Counted from the stretch's first letter, positions 15,389 through 25,118 are shown. The stretch is 64,000 nt of DNA from Palsa-883 sp963847615 (GCA_963847615.1 CAWKAN010000016.1:434001-498000), one strand, 5' to 3'. Notes: a model not told the origin generated them from the sequence alone. Numbers and translations: made by a program.

Positions 15389-16879
15389 ATGCCGGAGACC
15401 GGCCCGTATGACGTGATCGTGGTTGGCGCGGGCAATGCCGCGCTGTGCGCCGCCCTCGCCGCCCGCGAGCACGGCGCCAAGGTGCTGGTGCTGGAGAAGG
15501 CGAGCGAGGAAGAGCGCGGCGGCAACTCCACCTTCACCGCCGGCGGGTTCCGCTTCGTGCACAACGGCGTCGAGGACCTGCGCAAGGATGTGCTGGTCGA
15601 CCTGTCCGAGGCCGAGGCGACGCAAATGTATATCCCGCCGTTCACGGCGGAGACCTACACGGACGACCTGATGAAGGTCACCGAGAACCTGTCGGAGCCG
15701 GAGCTGATCGACCTGCTGGTCAACCGCTCGCGCGACACCGTGGTGTGGATGCGCCAGAAGGGCGTGCGCTGGATTCCGATGTTCAAGCGGCAGTCCTACC
15801 TGGTGAACGGCAAGCAACATTTCTTCGGCGGCATGGCGGTCGAGGCGGTCGGCGGCGGCTGGGGCCTGGTCGACTTCCTGTTCCGCTCGGCCGAGCGCAA
15901 CGCCATCCCGGTCCGCTACGACACCGCGCTGCGCAAGCTGACCCACAACCGCAAGGGCGAGATCACCGGCGTCACCGTGTTCGGTCCCGACGGCTACGAG
16001 GACATCGCGGCGAAAGCCGTGGTGCTGGCGTGCGGCGGCTTCGAGGCCGACCCGGAGATGCGCGTGCGCTATTACGGTCCCGGCTGGGAGATGGCCAAGG
16101 TGCGCGGCACCCGCCACAACACCGGCGACGGCATCAAGGCGGCGCTGGAGATCGGCGCGGCGGCGTTCGGCGGCTGGTCATCGTGCCACGCGGTGCAGTG
16201 GGACATCAGCTCGCCGCCGTTCGGCGATCGCGTCGTGCTGGACAACTACCAGAAGCACTCCTACCCGATCGGCATCATGGTCAATGCGGACGGCGAACGT
16301 TTCGTCGATGAGGGCGCGGATTACCGCAACTACACCTATGCCAAGTACGGCCGCGAGGTGATGAAGCAGCCGCAGCGCATGGCGGTGCAGATCTTCGACC
16401 AGAAGACGATCAACATGGTGCGCGACGAATACCGCATCCGCCAGGTGACCAAGGCCGAGGCCACTACGCTGGAGGAGCTGGCGCAGAAGCTGGAGATCAG
16501 CCCCGCGGGCCTGGTGCGCACGGTGGCGGCGTTCAACGCCGCCTGCCAGCCGGGCGACTACAATCCGGCGATCCTGGACGGCAAGGGCACCAAGGGCATC
16601 ACGCCGCCCAAGTCGAATTGGGCGCTGCCGATCGACGAGCCGCCGTATAGCGGCTTCGTCGTCACCTGCGGCATCACCTTCAGCTTCGGCGGCCTGAAGA
16701 TCACCACCGACGGCGAGGTGGAGGATACCACCGGCCGGGTGGTGCCCGGCCTGTTCGCCGCCGGCGAGCTGGTGGGCGGCGTGTTCTACCAGAACTACCT
16801 GGGCGGCGCCGGGCTGATGTCGGGATCGGTGTTCGGACGGATCGCCGGCAACGCCGCCGGGCGCTACGGCACGCGGTGA
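15389..16879 (+). CDS. FAD-dependent dehydrogenase of the fumarate-reductase/TcuA type
   Basis: The 496-aa protein begins with a dinucleotide-binding motif (DVIVVGAGNAALCAALAARE) and RGGNSTFTAGGFRF, as in tricarballylate dehydrogenase TcuA and related flavoproteins. The C-terminal FAD block is FAAGELVGGVFYQNYLGGAG. It has no signal peptide, so it acts in the cytoplasm, probably oxidising a di- or tricarboxylate. GGAGA precedes the ATG at 15389. It is divergent from the ThDP operon and convergent with the hydroxyacid dehydrogenases. Tricarballylate itself is only one possible substrate. Confidence 0.85.
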   Translation: MPETGPYDVIVVGAGNAALCAALAAREHGAKVLVLEKASEEERGGNSTFTAGGFRFVHNGVEDLRKDVLVDLSEAEATQMYIPPFTAETYTDDLMKVTENLSEPELIDLLVNRSRDTVVWMRQKGVRWIPMFKRQSYLVNGKQHFFGGMAVEAVGGGWGLVDFLFRSAERNAIPVRYDTALRKLTHNRKGEITGVTVFGPDGYEDIAAKAVVLACGGFEADPEMRVRYYGPGWEMAKVRGTRHNTGDGIKAALEIGAAAFGGWSSCHAVQWDISSPPFGDRVVLDNYQKHSYPIGIMVNADGERFVDEGADYRNYTYAKYGREVMKQPQRMAVQIFDQKTINMVRDEYRIRQVTKAEATTLEELAQKLEISPAGLVRTVAAFNAACQPGDYNPAILDGKGTKGITPPKSNWALPIDEPPYSGFVVTCGITFSFGGLKITTDGEVEDTTGRVVPGLFAAGELVGGVFYQNYLGGAGLMSGSVFGRIAGNAAGRYGTR

Positions 16880-16888
16880 TCGGGGCTT

Positions 16889-17944
16889 CTATCCCTCCGG
16901 CCGGAACCCCATGATGCGCTCGAACCGGTCGCAATAGGCCGGCCAGACCTCGGGGTTCAGCAGCCGCGGCGGGCGCTTGCCGTCCAGCACGTCCAGCATC
17001 TGCTCCGCCGCGATGCGGGCGATGTTCTGCCGCGACTGGCGCGTGATGCCGGCGGTGTGCGGACTGACCAGCACGTTGTCGAACGCCAGCAGCGGATGGT
17101 CGGTGGCCGGCGGCTCGTCCTCCCACACGTCCAGCCCGGCGCCGGCGATCTGGTTCGCGCGCAGCGCCTCGGCCAGCGCCGTCTCGTCGTGGATGCCGCC
17201 GCGCGCGGTGGTGACGAAGTAGGCGTGCGGCTGCATCAGCGCGTATTCGCGCGCGCCGATCATGCCGCGCGTCTCCGCGGTGTGCGGGCAGTTGATCGAC
17301 ACGTAGTCCGCCTGGCGCAGCAGGTCGTCCAGCACCGCCAACTTCTCCGCCCCGCGCGCCGCCACCTGCGCGTCGGTGAGGTACGGGTCGTACGCCAGCA
17401 CACGCATCTGGAACAACCCGCGGCACAGTTCGGCGACGCGCGAACCGACATTGCCCAGGCCGATGATGCCGATCGTCCGCCCGAGCAGGTCGTCGCCCAT
17501 GAACTCCCGCCGCGGGCGTTGCTCGCCGCGCCGCATCGAGTGGTCGGCCGACATCAGCCGCTTCGACAACGACAGCAGCATCGCCATCACGTGTTCGGCC
17601 ACGCCCTCCTTGTTGCCGCCGGCCTGGTTCACCGCCGCCACGCCGGCGCGGGTGCAATCCTCCAGGTTGACCGTGTCGTAGCCGGCGCCGGTGGTGGACA
17701 GCAGCACCACGTTCGGCATGCGCTCCAGCAGCGCCGCCGTGCCGTGGTATTTCCGCGCCAGCTCCTGGCGCGCCGAGCTGATCTGGAACGCGTGCGCGCG
17801 CGCCAGCACCGGCCCGGCTTCGTCCTCCGGGCTGTCGTTCACCAGCTTGTCAACCTGGATGTCGGGCCGCCGGCCGAGGATCTCCAGGAAGTTCGGCGCG
17901 GAGACATGGTTGACGTAGAACACGCGTTTGATGTTGGGCGCCAT
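16889..17944 (-). CDS. D-isomer-specific 2-hydroxyacid dehydrogenase, paralogue 1
   Basis: The 351-aa NAD(P)-dependent enzyme has the Rossmann motif IGIIGLGNVGSR at about residues 158-169. The family's catalytic triad is present: Arg in TTARGGIHDE, Glu in LDVWEDEP and His in SPHTAG. It would interconvert a 2-oxo acid and a D-2-hydroxy acid. It starts 7 nt after the stop of paralogue 2 and is closely similar to it along its whole length, so the pair arose by tandem duplication. The stop lies 9 nt from the convergent flavoprotein stop. Confidence 0.92.
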   Translation of the reverse strand: MAPNIKRVFYVNHVSAPNFLEILGRRPDIQVDKLVNDSPEDEAGPVLARAHAFQISSARQELARKYHGTAALLERMPNVVLLSTTGAGYDTVNLEDCTRAGVAAVNQAGGNKEGVAEHVMAMLLSLSKRLMSADHSMRRGEQRPRREFMGDDLLGRTIGIIGLGNVGSRVAELCRGLFQMRVLAYDPYLTDAQVAARGAEKLAVLDDLLRQADYVSINCPHTAETRGMIGAREYALMQPHAYFVTTARGGIHDETALAEALRANQIAGAGLDVWEDEPPATDHPLLAFDNVLVSPHTAGITRQSRQNIARIAAEQMLDVLDGKRPPRLLNPEVWPAYCDRFERIMGFRPEG

Positions 17945-17951
17945 GTGCGCG

Positions 17952-19004
17952 TTACCCTTCCGGACTGAATCCCATGATCCCAGCGAACCGCTCGCGATAG
18001 GCCGGCCATACCGCCGGGTTGATCAGCCGCGGCGGGCGCTTGCCGTCCAGGATATCCAGCACCTGCTCCGCCGCGATGCGCGCCATGTTCTCGCGCGATT
18101 CCTCGGTGGCGCCGGCGGTGTGCGGGCTGACCAGCACGTTGTCGAACGCCATCAGCTTATGATCGTGCGGCGGCGGCTCCTCCTCCCAGACATCCAGCCC
18201 CGCGCCGGCGATCCGCTTCGCCGCCAGCGCGTCGGCCAGCGCGTTCTCGTCGTGAATGAAGCCGCGCGCCGTGGTGACGAAGTAGGCCTCGGGCCGCATC
18301 AGCGCGAATTCCCGCGCGCCGATCATGGTGCGGCTTTCGCGCGACAGCGGGCAGTTGATCGAAACGAAATCCGCCTGGCGCAGCAGGTCGTCCAGCTCGA
18401 CCTTCTCCGCCCCGCGCGCCTTGACCTGCTCGGCGCTCAGGAAGGGGTCGTAGGCCAGCACGCGCATGTTGAACAGGCCGCGGCACAGCTCGGCCAGGCG
18501 ACCGCCGACATTGCCGATGCCGATGATGCCCACCGTGCGGTTCAGCAACTCGCGGCCGATATAGGCGTTGCGCGGAATGTTCGGCCCGGCACGCATCCGC
18601 CGATCAGTCTCGATGATGCGCTTGGACAGGGTCAGCATCATCGCCAGCGCGTGCTCGGCGACGCCTTCCTTGTTGCCGCCCGACTGGTTCACCACGATGA
18701 TGCCGCGCGCGGTGCAGGCAGCGACGTCCACCGGGTCGTAGCCGGCGCCGTTCGACGACACCGCGATCAGGTTGGGCGTCTGGTCCAGCAGCGCCGGCGC
18801 GGCGTGATAGTGCTTGGCAATCACCTGGCGCGACGCACCGGCCTGGTAGACATGGGCCGCCGACAGGATCGGGGTCGCAACCTCCTCGGGGCTCTTGTTC
18901 TCCAGCCGGTCGAGCTGCACGTCCGGCCGCTGCGCCAGGACCTGCGCGTAGAGCGGCGAGGACAGGTACTCCACATAGAACACGCGCTTGGCGTTCGGTG
19001 CCAT
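17952..19004 (-). CDS. D-isomer-specific 2-hydroxyacid dehydrogenase, paralogue 2
   Basis: This 350-aa enzyme begins MAPNAKRVFYVEYLSS, almost the same as paralogue 1. It has GIIGIGNVGGR, TTARGFIHDE, LDVWEEEP and SPHTAG in order, so the active site is complete. GGAGG lies just upstream of the ATG at 19004. A longer reading to 19094 would run through the divergent promoter and is not supported. It is the first gene of a two-gene minus-strand operon and is divergent from a CoA transferase with 83 bp between starts. Divergence of the two copies suggests two substrates. Confidence 0.92.
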   Translation of the reverse strand: MAPNAKRVFYVEYLSSPLYAQVLAQRPDVQLDRLENKSPEEVATPILSAAHVYQAGASRQVIAKHYHAAPALLDQTPNLIAVSSNGAGYDPVDVAACTARGIIVVNQSGGNKEGVAEHALAMMLTLSKRIIETDRRMRAGPNIPRNAYIGRELLNRTVGIIGIGNVGGRLAELCRGLFNMRVLAYDPFLSAEQVKARGAEKVELDDLLRQADFVSINCPLSRESRTMIGAREFALMRPEAYFVTTARGFIHDENALADALAAKRIAGAGLDVWEEEPPPHDHKLMAFDNVLVSPHTAGATEESRENMARIAAEQVLDILDGKRPPRLINPAVWPAYRERFAGIMGFSPEG

Positions 19005-19087
19005 GAAGCTTGCCTCCGGTTGGTTGTCGGCGCCAACCTTACGGGCGCCGTGCGTCGCTTGCCAGCCCGGCGGGGGAAGGAGACGTG

Positions 19088-20287
19088 ATGCCACTGTCCG
19101 GGATCAGGGTCGTCGATCTGACGCGGGTGCTGTCGGGCCCGTTCTGCACCGCGCTGCTCGCCGATCTGGGCGCGGACGTGGTCAAGGTGGAGGCGCCGGA
19201 GGGCAATTCGGTGCGTCGCCAGGGCGCGGTGCGCGACGGGTTGTCCTGGTACTTCGCCAATTTCAACCGCAACAAACGCTCGATCGTGCTGGACCTGAAG
19301 CGCGAAGCCGGGCGGGACGTGCTGACGCGGCTGATCGCGCGGGCGGATGTGCTGGTGGAGAATTTCCGTCCCGGGGTGCTGGCGCGGATGGGCTTCGATG
19401 CCACCCGCCTGAAGGCGCTGCGGCCAAGTCTGGTGGTGTGCAGCATCAACGGTTTTGGCAGCGACGGACCGTATCGCGATCGCCCGGCGTTCGACTTCAT
19501 CGCCCAGGCGATGAGCGGGTTCATGAGCGTGAACGGCAATGCCGATGATCCGCCGCTGCGCTCGGGCCTGCCGATCAGCGATCTCGTGGCGGGGCTTTAT
19601 GCGGCGCTGGCGACCACCGCGGCACTACGCCGCGCGCAGGCGACGGGCGAGGGCCAGGCCGTCGAGGTCAGCCTGACCAACGGGCTGATCAGCCTGCTGG
19701 CCTATATCGCGACCAACTATTTCGCCACCGGGGTTATTCCGCCACGCGCCGGCAACGATCATCCGATCGCGGCGCCGTATGGCTTGTTCGCGACGCGCGA
19801 CGGGCACGTGGCGCTGGCGCCGCCCGACAACATCTTCTTCGGCCGGCTGATGGATGCGCTGGGGGTGCCGGAGCTGAAGGATGACCCGTTGTTCCGCGCC
19901 CAGTCGGCGCGGGTGGCGAACCGGTCCCGGATCAATGCCATCGTCGGCGGCAAGCTGGCGTTGCGGACAACCGAGCACTGGGTGACGGCGTTGAACGCGG
20001 CAGGGGTGCCGTGCGGGCCGGTGCACGGCGTCGAGGAGGTGTTCCAGGATCCGCAGGTCGTGGCCCAGCGGATGACGCTGGAGGTCGAGCATCCCGGGCA
20101 CGGGTTGGTGCGGATGCTCGGGTTCCCGATGAAGCTTGGCGAAACGCCCTGCCGGGTGCGGCGGCCGGCGCCAGGGCTGGGCGAGCATACCGCGGAGGTG
20201 CTGGCGGAGTTGGGTTACCCGGCAGCGGAACGGGCCTCCATCATCGGGACAGGGTCGGAGGGCGGTGGCAGGCGGCTTCCGGTGTGA
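19088..20287 (+). CDS. CaiB/BaiF (class III) CoA transferase
   Basis: The 399-aa protein starts LSGIRVVDLTRVLSGPFCT and has the family pattern through VKVEAPEGNSVR, LKREAGRDVL and VENFRPGVL. The catalytic aspartate that forms the acyl anhydride is expected at D136, in RPAFDFIAQAMSG. It moves CoA between acids, activating a carboxylate for breakdown. AAGGAG precedes the ATG at 19088. An acyl-CoA dehydrogenase lies 116 bp downstream on the same strand, a usual partner. Confidence 0.93.
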   Translation: MPLSGIRVVDLTRVLSGPFCTALLADLGADVVKVEAPEGNSVRRQGAVRDGLSWYFANFNRNKRSIVLDLKREAGRDVLTRLIARADVLVENFRPGVLARMGFDATRLKALRPSLVVCSINGFGSDGPYRDRPAFDFIAQAMSGFMSVNGNADDPPLRSGLPISDLVAGLYAALATTAALRRAQATGEGQAVEVSLTNGLISLLAYIATNYFATGVIPPRAGNDHPIAAPYGLFATRDGHVALAPPDNIFFGRLMDALGVPELKDDPLFRAQSARVANRSRINAIVGGKLALRTTEHWVTALNAAGVPCGPVHGVEEVFQDPQVVAQRMTLEVEHPGHGLVRMLGFPMKLGETPCRVRRPAPGLGEHTAEVLAELGYPAAERASIIGTGSEGGGRRLPV

Positions 20288-20403
20288 CCGTCACGGTGGG
20301 ACCCCGAACCTCCGCCGGTGTTCAGGCGGTGGGGGACGTGTACAGCGCGCCGCAAGCGTGATAAGCCTCGGCAGTGTCCCACCCATCGCCACGAGGTCTT
20401 GCC

Positions 20404-22134
20404 ATGCCGCTCGATCAGCCGCCGACCGGCTCCGATTGGATCGCGCCGGACTGTGCCGGCATGGATTTCTACACCGCCGATCACGGGTTGCGCGATCTGC
20501 TGGCGCTGTATGTGCCGGCGGAGGTGCGCGCGACGCTGGAGCCGCATTGGGCGCGGCTCGGCAAGCTGGCCGGGGGGCGGCTGGACGAGCTGGCCCGCAT
20601 CGCCGACCGCCACGGCCCGGTGCTGCATCCGCGCGATCGGTTCGGCCGTGATGAGGACTGGATCGAATACCATCCCGCCTATCGCGAGATGGAGGCGATC
20701 GCGTTCGGGGATTTCCAGTTTCACGCCATGAGCCATCGCGCCGGCGTGCTGGGCATGGACCGGGCACTGCCGACAGTCGCGAAATACGCCTTCCAGTATC
20801 TTTTCGTGCAGGGCGAGTTCGGGCTGATGTGCCCGATCAGCGTGACCGACACCTCGACCCACCTGATCCGCACATTCGCCGCTCCGGAGCTGAAGGACTA
20901 CCTGCTGCCCCGCATGCTGTCGGCCGATCTGGCGACACTGTGGAAGGGCACGCAGTTCATGACCGAGAAGGCCGGCGGGTCGGATGTCGGCGCGATCGAG
21001 ACCGTCGCGCGCAACCAGGATGGCGTGTGGCGGCTGCACGGCGACAAGTGGTTCTGCTCGCACGCCGATGCCGACGTCGCGCTGATGCTGGCCCGGCCCG
21101 AGGGCGCACGGTCGGGCACGCGCGGGCTGGCGCTGTTCGCCCTGCCGCGCCGGCTGCGCGACGGGCGGCGCAACGCCTACCGGATCGTCCGGCTGAAGGA
21201 CAAGCTGGGCACGCGCTCGATGGCCTCGGGCGAGATCGAGCTCAACGGCGCCGAGGCCTATCTGGTCGGCCGCGTCGATGCCGGCCTGAAGCAGATGATG
21301 GAGCAGGTGAACCTGTCGCGCCTGTCGCACGGCGTGCGCGCCGCGGCAATGATGCGGCGCTGCGTGAACGAGTCGCTGGCGGTGGCGCGCGGCCGCGTCG
21401 CCTTCGGGCGGACCATCATCGACTATCCGCTGATGCGCCGGCAGTTGCTGAAACTGATCGTGCCGGCCGAGCAGGCGCTATCGATGGCGTTCCGCACCGC
21501 CGATGCGATGGGCCGCGGCGCCGCGGCCGAGCTGCGCATCCTGACCGGGCTGCTGAAGCTGCGCGCCTGCCGCGACAACATCGCCGTGGCCACCGGCGCG
21601 ATGGAGGCGCGCGGCGGCAACGGCTACATCGAGGATTGGGTCAACCCGCGCCTGGTGCGCGACGCGCAGGTCGGCCTGCTGTGGGAAGGCACCAGCAACA
21701 TCAACGCGCTGGACGTGATCACCCGCGCCGTCGGCAAGACCCAGGCGCATCGCGCGCTGCAAGGCGAGATGCGTGGCTTGCTGGAGGACGGGAGGCTGCC
21801 GGCGCCATTGCGCAACCGTCTCGGCAGCGTGATGGATCGCGCCGTCAACATGGCGGCGCGCATCGCCGCGGCGCCGGAAGCCGAGGCGCTGGCGCGCCAG
21901 GCCGCCACGGCGATGTACAATGCCGCCAGCGCGGTGCTGCTGGCCTGGGAAGGCAGCCGGCCTGGTGCCGATGCGCGGCGCGCGCTGTATGCGCGGTTTG
22001 TGCTGGAGCATCGCCTGTCGCCGCGCGATCCGCTGGCGCCGGAGCAAGCCGATTGGGAAAAGGCGGCGATCGCGCTGGTGCTGCGGGATCGCGCCGCGAC
22101 CTGGGATGAGGTGGCGCCGCTGCTGGCCGGCTGA
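20404..22134 (+). CDS. Acyl-CoA dehydrogenase family protein (AidB-like)
   Basis: The 576-aa flavoprotein is longer than the usual 380 aa and resembles the AidB subgroup. Key blocks are CPISVTDTST, KGTQFMTEKAGGSDVGAIET (flavin contact), GDKWFCSHADADVALMLARP, then EARGGNGYIEDW and LLWEGTSNINALD near the end. It would oxidise an acyl-CoA at the alpha-beta bond, or have an AidB-type role. Context with a CoA transferase favours catabolism. A C-terminal extension of about 130 residues is helical. Confidence 0.9.
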   Translation: MPLDQPPTGSDWIAPDCAGMDFYTADHGLRDLLALYVPAEVRATLEPHWARLGKLAGGRLDELARIADRHGPVLHPRDRFGRDEDWIEYHPAYREMEAIAFGDFQFHAMSHRAGVLGMDRALPTVAKYAFQYLFVQGEFGLMCPISVTDTSTHLIRTFAAPELKDYLLPRMLSADLATLWKGTQFMTEKAGGSDVGAIETVARNQDGVWRLHGDKWFCSHADADVALMLARPEGARSGTRGLALFALPRRLRDGRRNAYRIVRLKDKLGTRSMASGEIELNGAEAYLVGRVDAGLKQMMEQVNLSRLSHGVRAAAMMRRCVNESLAVARGRVAFGRTIIDYPLMRRQLLKLIVPAEQALSMAFRTADAMGRGAAAELRILTGLLKLRACRDNIAVATGAMEARGGNGYIEDWVNPRLVRDAQVGLLWEGTSNINALDVITRAVGKTQAHRALQGEMRGLLEDGRLPAPLRNRLGSVMDRAVNMAARIAAAPEAEALARQAATAMYNAASAVLLAWEGSRPGADARRALYARFVLEHRLSPRDPLAPEQADWEKAAIALVLRDRAATWDEVAPLLAG

Positions 22135-22309
22135 GGCCAACCGGCCGGAACGATGCGAGGTCGGCATTTCGGCCGACTGGCCGCCCGGCCGGCCGGGCGG
22201 TCAGGGCGCGACGCCGGCCGGGGCGCCCCTCTTGAACCGCGCGAGCTGTCGTGCCGATACTGCGCCCGCGCCGGTCGGCAAAACTGCGCAGAAGACCACA
22301 GGGGGAAAC

Positions 22310-22864
22310 ATGGCAAAAACCGCCACCAAGCCGAAGGCCGCGCCAAAGCGCACGGCCGCAACGAAAAAACCCGCCACCGGTGCCGCCACGGGGGCCAAGC
22401 CGCGGGGCGCGACAGCCGCGCGCGCATCCGCCAAGCCGGCGCACCAGGAAACGGCGCCGAAGGCCAAGGCCGCAGCGGTGAAAACCAAAGCCCAGCGCTT
22501 CACCGCCAGCCACCTGAATGAGAAGGACTTCAAGCGCGACGGGCTGCGCCCCTACGCCAAATACCGCGACCTTGGCATCGCCAAGGCCACCGGCGGATTG
22601 GCGCAGGCGCACGTGGTCCGCCTGATCCCGCCCTGCACCGACGAGGTCCGCAAGCGCCACACCCACGCGGTGGAGCTGCAACTGATCTACGTGCTGAAGG
22701 GCTGGATCAGGAACGAATTCGAGGGCCACGGCGAGCAGTTGATGCGTGAGGGCACCTGCTGGCTGCAGCCGCCGAACATCGAGCACACCGTGCTCGACTA
22801 CTCCGACGATTGCGAGATGCTGGAGATCGTCGTTCCGGCGAAATTCGACACCGTCGAGGTGTGA
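22310..22864 (+). CDS. Cupin protein with a Lys/Ala-rich histone-like tail
   Basis: The 184-aa protein has two unlike parts. Residues 1 to about 62 are almost only Lys, Ala, Thr, Pro and Arg (AKTATKPKAAPKRTAATKK and more), like bacterial histone-H1-like tails. Residues from about 65 on form a single cupin barrel: RKRHTHAVELQLIYVLKGW with candidate metal-binding His, then EGTCWLQPPNIEHTVLDYSDDCEMLEIV. The cupin could be an enzyme or a sensor; the basic tail suggests nucleic-acid binding. GGGGGAAAC precedes the ATG. It lies directly upstream of the ABC importer operon. Confidence 0.85.
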   Translation: MAKTATKPKAAPKRTAATKKPATGAATGAKPRGATAARASAKPAHQETAPKAKAAAVKTKAQRFTASHLNEKDFKRDGLRPYAKYRDLGIAKATGGLAQAHVVRLIPPCTDEVRKRHTHAVELQLIYVLKGWIRNEFEGHGEQLMREGTCWLQPPNIEHTVLDYSDDCEMLEIVVPAKFDTVEV

Positions 22865-22935
22865 GCCGTACAATGCGCCGATAACACGTCACGCCGGGCA
22901 CGTCCGGCGGGACACTTCCGGGGAGGGAGGACAAA

Positions 22936-24174
22936 ATGACTGTCACGTCTGGGACCACCAGGTCGGCCACCACGCGCCGCCACGTGCTGCGCACCGCGCT
23001 TGGCGGTGCCTCGCTCGCCGTCGCGGCTCCGACGATCCTGCGCCATGCGCTGGGTGAAACGCCGATCAAGATCGGCATGCCGCTGGCGCTCACCGGCCCG
23101 GCCGGCGAGATCGGCCTGCAGATGCGCCACGGCGCGGAATTCTGGGCCAAGGAGGTGAACGCCAAGGGCGGGCTGATCGGCCGGGAAATCCAGCTCTACG
23201 TGCAGGATACCACTGGCGATCCGGCGACCTGCGTGCGCAAGGCGCAGGAGGTGGTGGAGCGCGACGGCTGCCGCCTGCTGTTCGGCATGGTGCTGTCGTC
23301 CGAGGCGCTGGCCGTGGTGCCGAAACTCGCCGAGTGGAACACGATCTTCATGTCGTCGGACAATGGCGACGGCAGGCTGACCGGCTCGTCGTTCGTGCCC
23401 AACTTCTTCCGCGCCAACATCTCCGGGCCGATGGAAACGCGGGTGATCTCGCTCTGGCTGCGCCAGTCGAAGTACACCAAGTTCTACGCGCTCGGCATGG
23501 ACTACGCCTGGGGCCACAACAGCATCGGCGTGTTCAAGGACGAAATCGTGAAGGCGAAGAAGGACTATGTCGGCGACGTCTTCTCGCCGATCGGCACCAA
23601 GGATTTTTCCACCTACATCACCAAGATCCGCCAGTCCGGCGCCGAGGTCTGCTTCCTGGTGCTGCAAGGCGACGACAACGCGGCGTTCCTGTCGCAGGCC
23701 CGCGAATACCGCCTGCCGGACAAGGTGCAGCTTGTCACCTCGATCGTCGACCTGAACTCGATCCACGCGGTCGGCGACGCCGCCATCGGGCTGGCCGGAT
23801 CGACGCGCTATGTGTTCTCGATCGACAACCCGGCGAACAAGGCGTTCGTGGCGGCCTGGCAGAAGGAGTACAACGCGCTGCCCGACGTGTTCGAGGGCGA
23901 GCAGTACCAGGCCTGCAAAATGTTGCAGGCCGGCATCGAGGCGGCGAAGAGCATCGAGGCCGACAAGCTGCGCCCGGCGCTGGAGACCGCTTCGATCGAC
24001 AGCATCAAGGGCCATGTGGCGATCCGCGCCTGCGACCATCAGGCGGTGCAGGGCGGCTACATCGTCAAGGTGGAGAAGAAGCAAGGGTTCAAGACCCCGG
24101 TCCCGGAGATCATCGCCACCTTCCCGGGGAACGAGATCACGCCCGCCTGTCGGCAGATGACCTTCGACAGCTAA
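22936..24174 (+). CDS. Branched-chain-type ABC transporter substrate-binding protein
   Basis: The 412-aa periplasmic protein has a twin-arginine-like signal (TTRRHVLRTALGGASLAVAA, R14-R15) and then IKIGMPLALTGPAGEIGLQM, the start of Leu/Ile/Val- and amide-binding proteins. Further marks are GGLIGREIQLYVQDTTGDP and EGEQYQACKMLQAGIEAA. Its ligand could be an amino acid, amide or aromatic acid. A strong ribosome site (GGGAGGAGG-like) precedes the ATG. It is the first gene of a five-gene importer set with both permeases and both ATPases. Confidence 0.93.
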   Translation: MTVTSGTTRSATTRRHVLRTALGGASLAVAAPTILRHALGETPIKIGMPLALTGPAGEIGLQMRHGAEFWAKEVNAKGGLIGREIQLYVQDTTGDPATCVRKAQEVVERDGCRLLFGMVLSSEALAVVPKLAEWNTIFMSSDNGDGRLTGSSFVPNFFRANISGPMETRVISLWLRQSKYTKFYALGMDYAWGHNSIGVFKDEIVKAKKDYVGDVFSPIGTKDFSTYITKIRQSGAEVCFLVLQGDDNAAFLSQAREYRLPDKVQLVTSIVDLNSIHAVGDAAIGLAGSTRYVFSIDNPANKAFVAAWQKEYNALPDVFEGEQYQACKMLQAGIEAAKSIEADKLRPALETASIDSIKGHVAIRACDHQAVQGGYIVKVEKKQGFKTPVPEIIATFPGNEITPACRQMTFDS

Positions 24175-24244
24175 GCACGAGAGCTGAGCACGGCCGGACG
24201 GACGCCGCGACTGGCGCCCGGCCGGCGGTGTTGCCGGAGCAGCG

Positions 24245-25114
24245 ATGGACTTCCTCGGATTCCTGATCACCCAGTGCCTGAACGCGTTATCGCAGGCGGC
24301 GCTGCTGTTCTTCCTTGGCGTCGGGTTGACGCTGATCTTTGGCATCATGCGGATCGTGAACTTCGCGCACGGCGCGTTCTTCATGCTGGGCGCCTATGTC
24401 GGCTACTCCGCAGTGCAATTGACCGGCAGCTTCTGGGGCGCGCTGTTGCTGGCGCCGCTGGCGGTGGGCGGCGTCGGCGCGGCGTTCGAGCTCGGCATCC
24501 TGCGCCGCCTGTACGGCCGCGACGGCAATGCGTTCCTGATGGTGACGTTCGGGCTGACCTTGGTGATGGGCGAGGTCATCCGCCTGACCTGGGGCGTGGC
24601 GGCACTGAACGTGCCGCTGCCGAAGTTGCTGTCGGGCATTGTGTTCATCCTTGGCGAGCCGTTTCCGATCTACCGGCTGTTCCTCGCCGGCGCGGGTCTC
24701 GTCGTTGCCCTGGTGATCTGGCAGTTCCTGGAACGCACGCGGCTGGGGCTGCTGATCCGCGCGACCTCGCAGAACGCCGAGATGGTGCACGCGCTTGGCA
24801 CCGATGTGCGGCTGGTGCGCTCTGCCGTGTTCGGCATCGGCTGCGGCCTGGCCGGCATCGGCGGCGTGTTCGCCGCGCCGCTGGTCACCGCCTCGCTCGG
24901 CATGGCGCCGAACGCGGTGATCGATACGTTCGTGATCGTCATCATCGGCGGCATGGGCAGCTTTCTGGGCTCCGCGATCGCCGCCGTGCTGGTGGGGTTC
25001 GTGCAGGTGTTCGGCACCTACTACTTCCCCGATCTCGCGCTGGCACTGATGTATCTGCTGATGCTGCTGGTGCTGGTCGTGCGCCCGGGCGGCCTGCTCG
25101 GCAAGGAGGCATGA
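24245..25114 (+). CDS. livH: Branched-chain-type ABC permease, LivH family
   Basis: The 289-aa inner-membrane protein has about eight hydrophobic segments and the LivH pattern GIMRIVNFAHGAFFMLGAYVG near the start and IIGGMGSFLGSAIAAVLVGF near the end. It pairs with the LivM-type permease, which begins 4 nt after its stop. The substrate follows the binding protein upstream and is not known. Confidence 0.94.
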   Translation: MDFLGFLITQCLNALSQAALLFFLGVGLTLIFGIMRIVNFAHGAFFMLGAYVGYSAVQLTGSFWGALLLAPLAVGGVGAAFELGILRRLYGRDGNAFLMVTFGLTLVMGEVIRLTWGVAALNVPLPKLLSGIVFILGEPFPIYRLFLAGAGLVVALVIWQFLERTRLGLLIRATSQNAEMVHALGTDVRLVRSAVFGIGCGLAGIGGVFAAPLVTASLGMAPNAVIDTFVIVIIGGMGSFLGSAIAAVLVGFVQVFGTYYFPDLALALMYLLMLLVLVVRPGGLLGKEA

Positions 25115-25118
25115 GCAC

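Noticed and set aside
18157..19094. Upstream extension of the second hydroxyacid dehydrogenase to 19094
   Set aside because: The extra 30 residues would overlap the divergent CoA-transferase start. The ATG at 19004 has a strong ribosome site and matches its paralogue.
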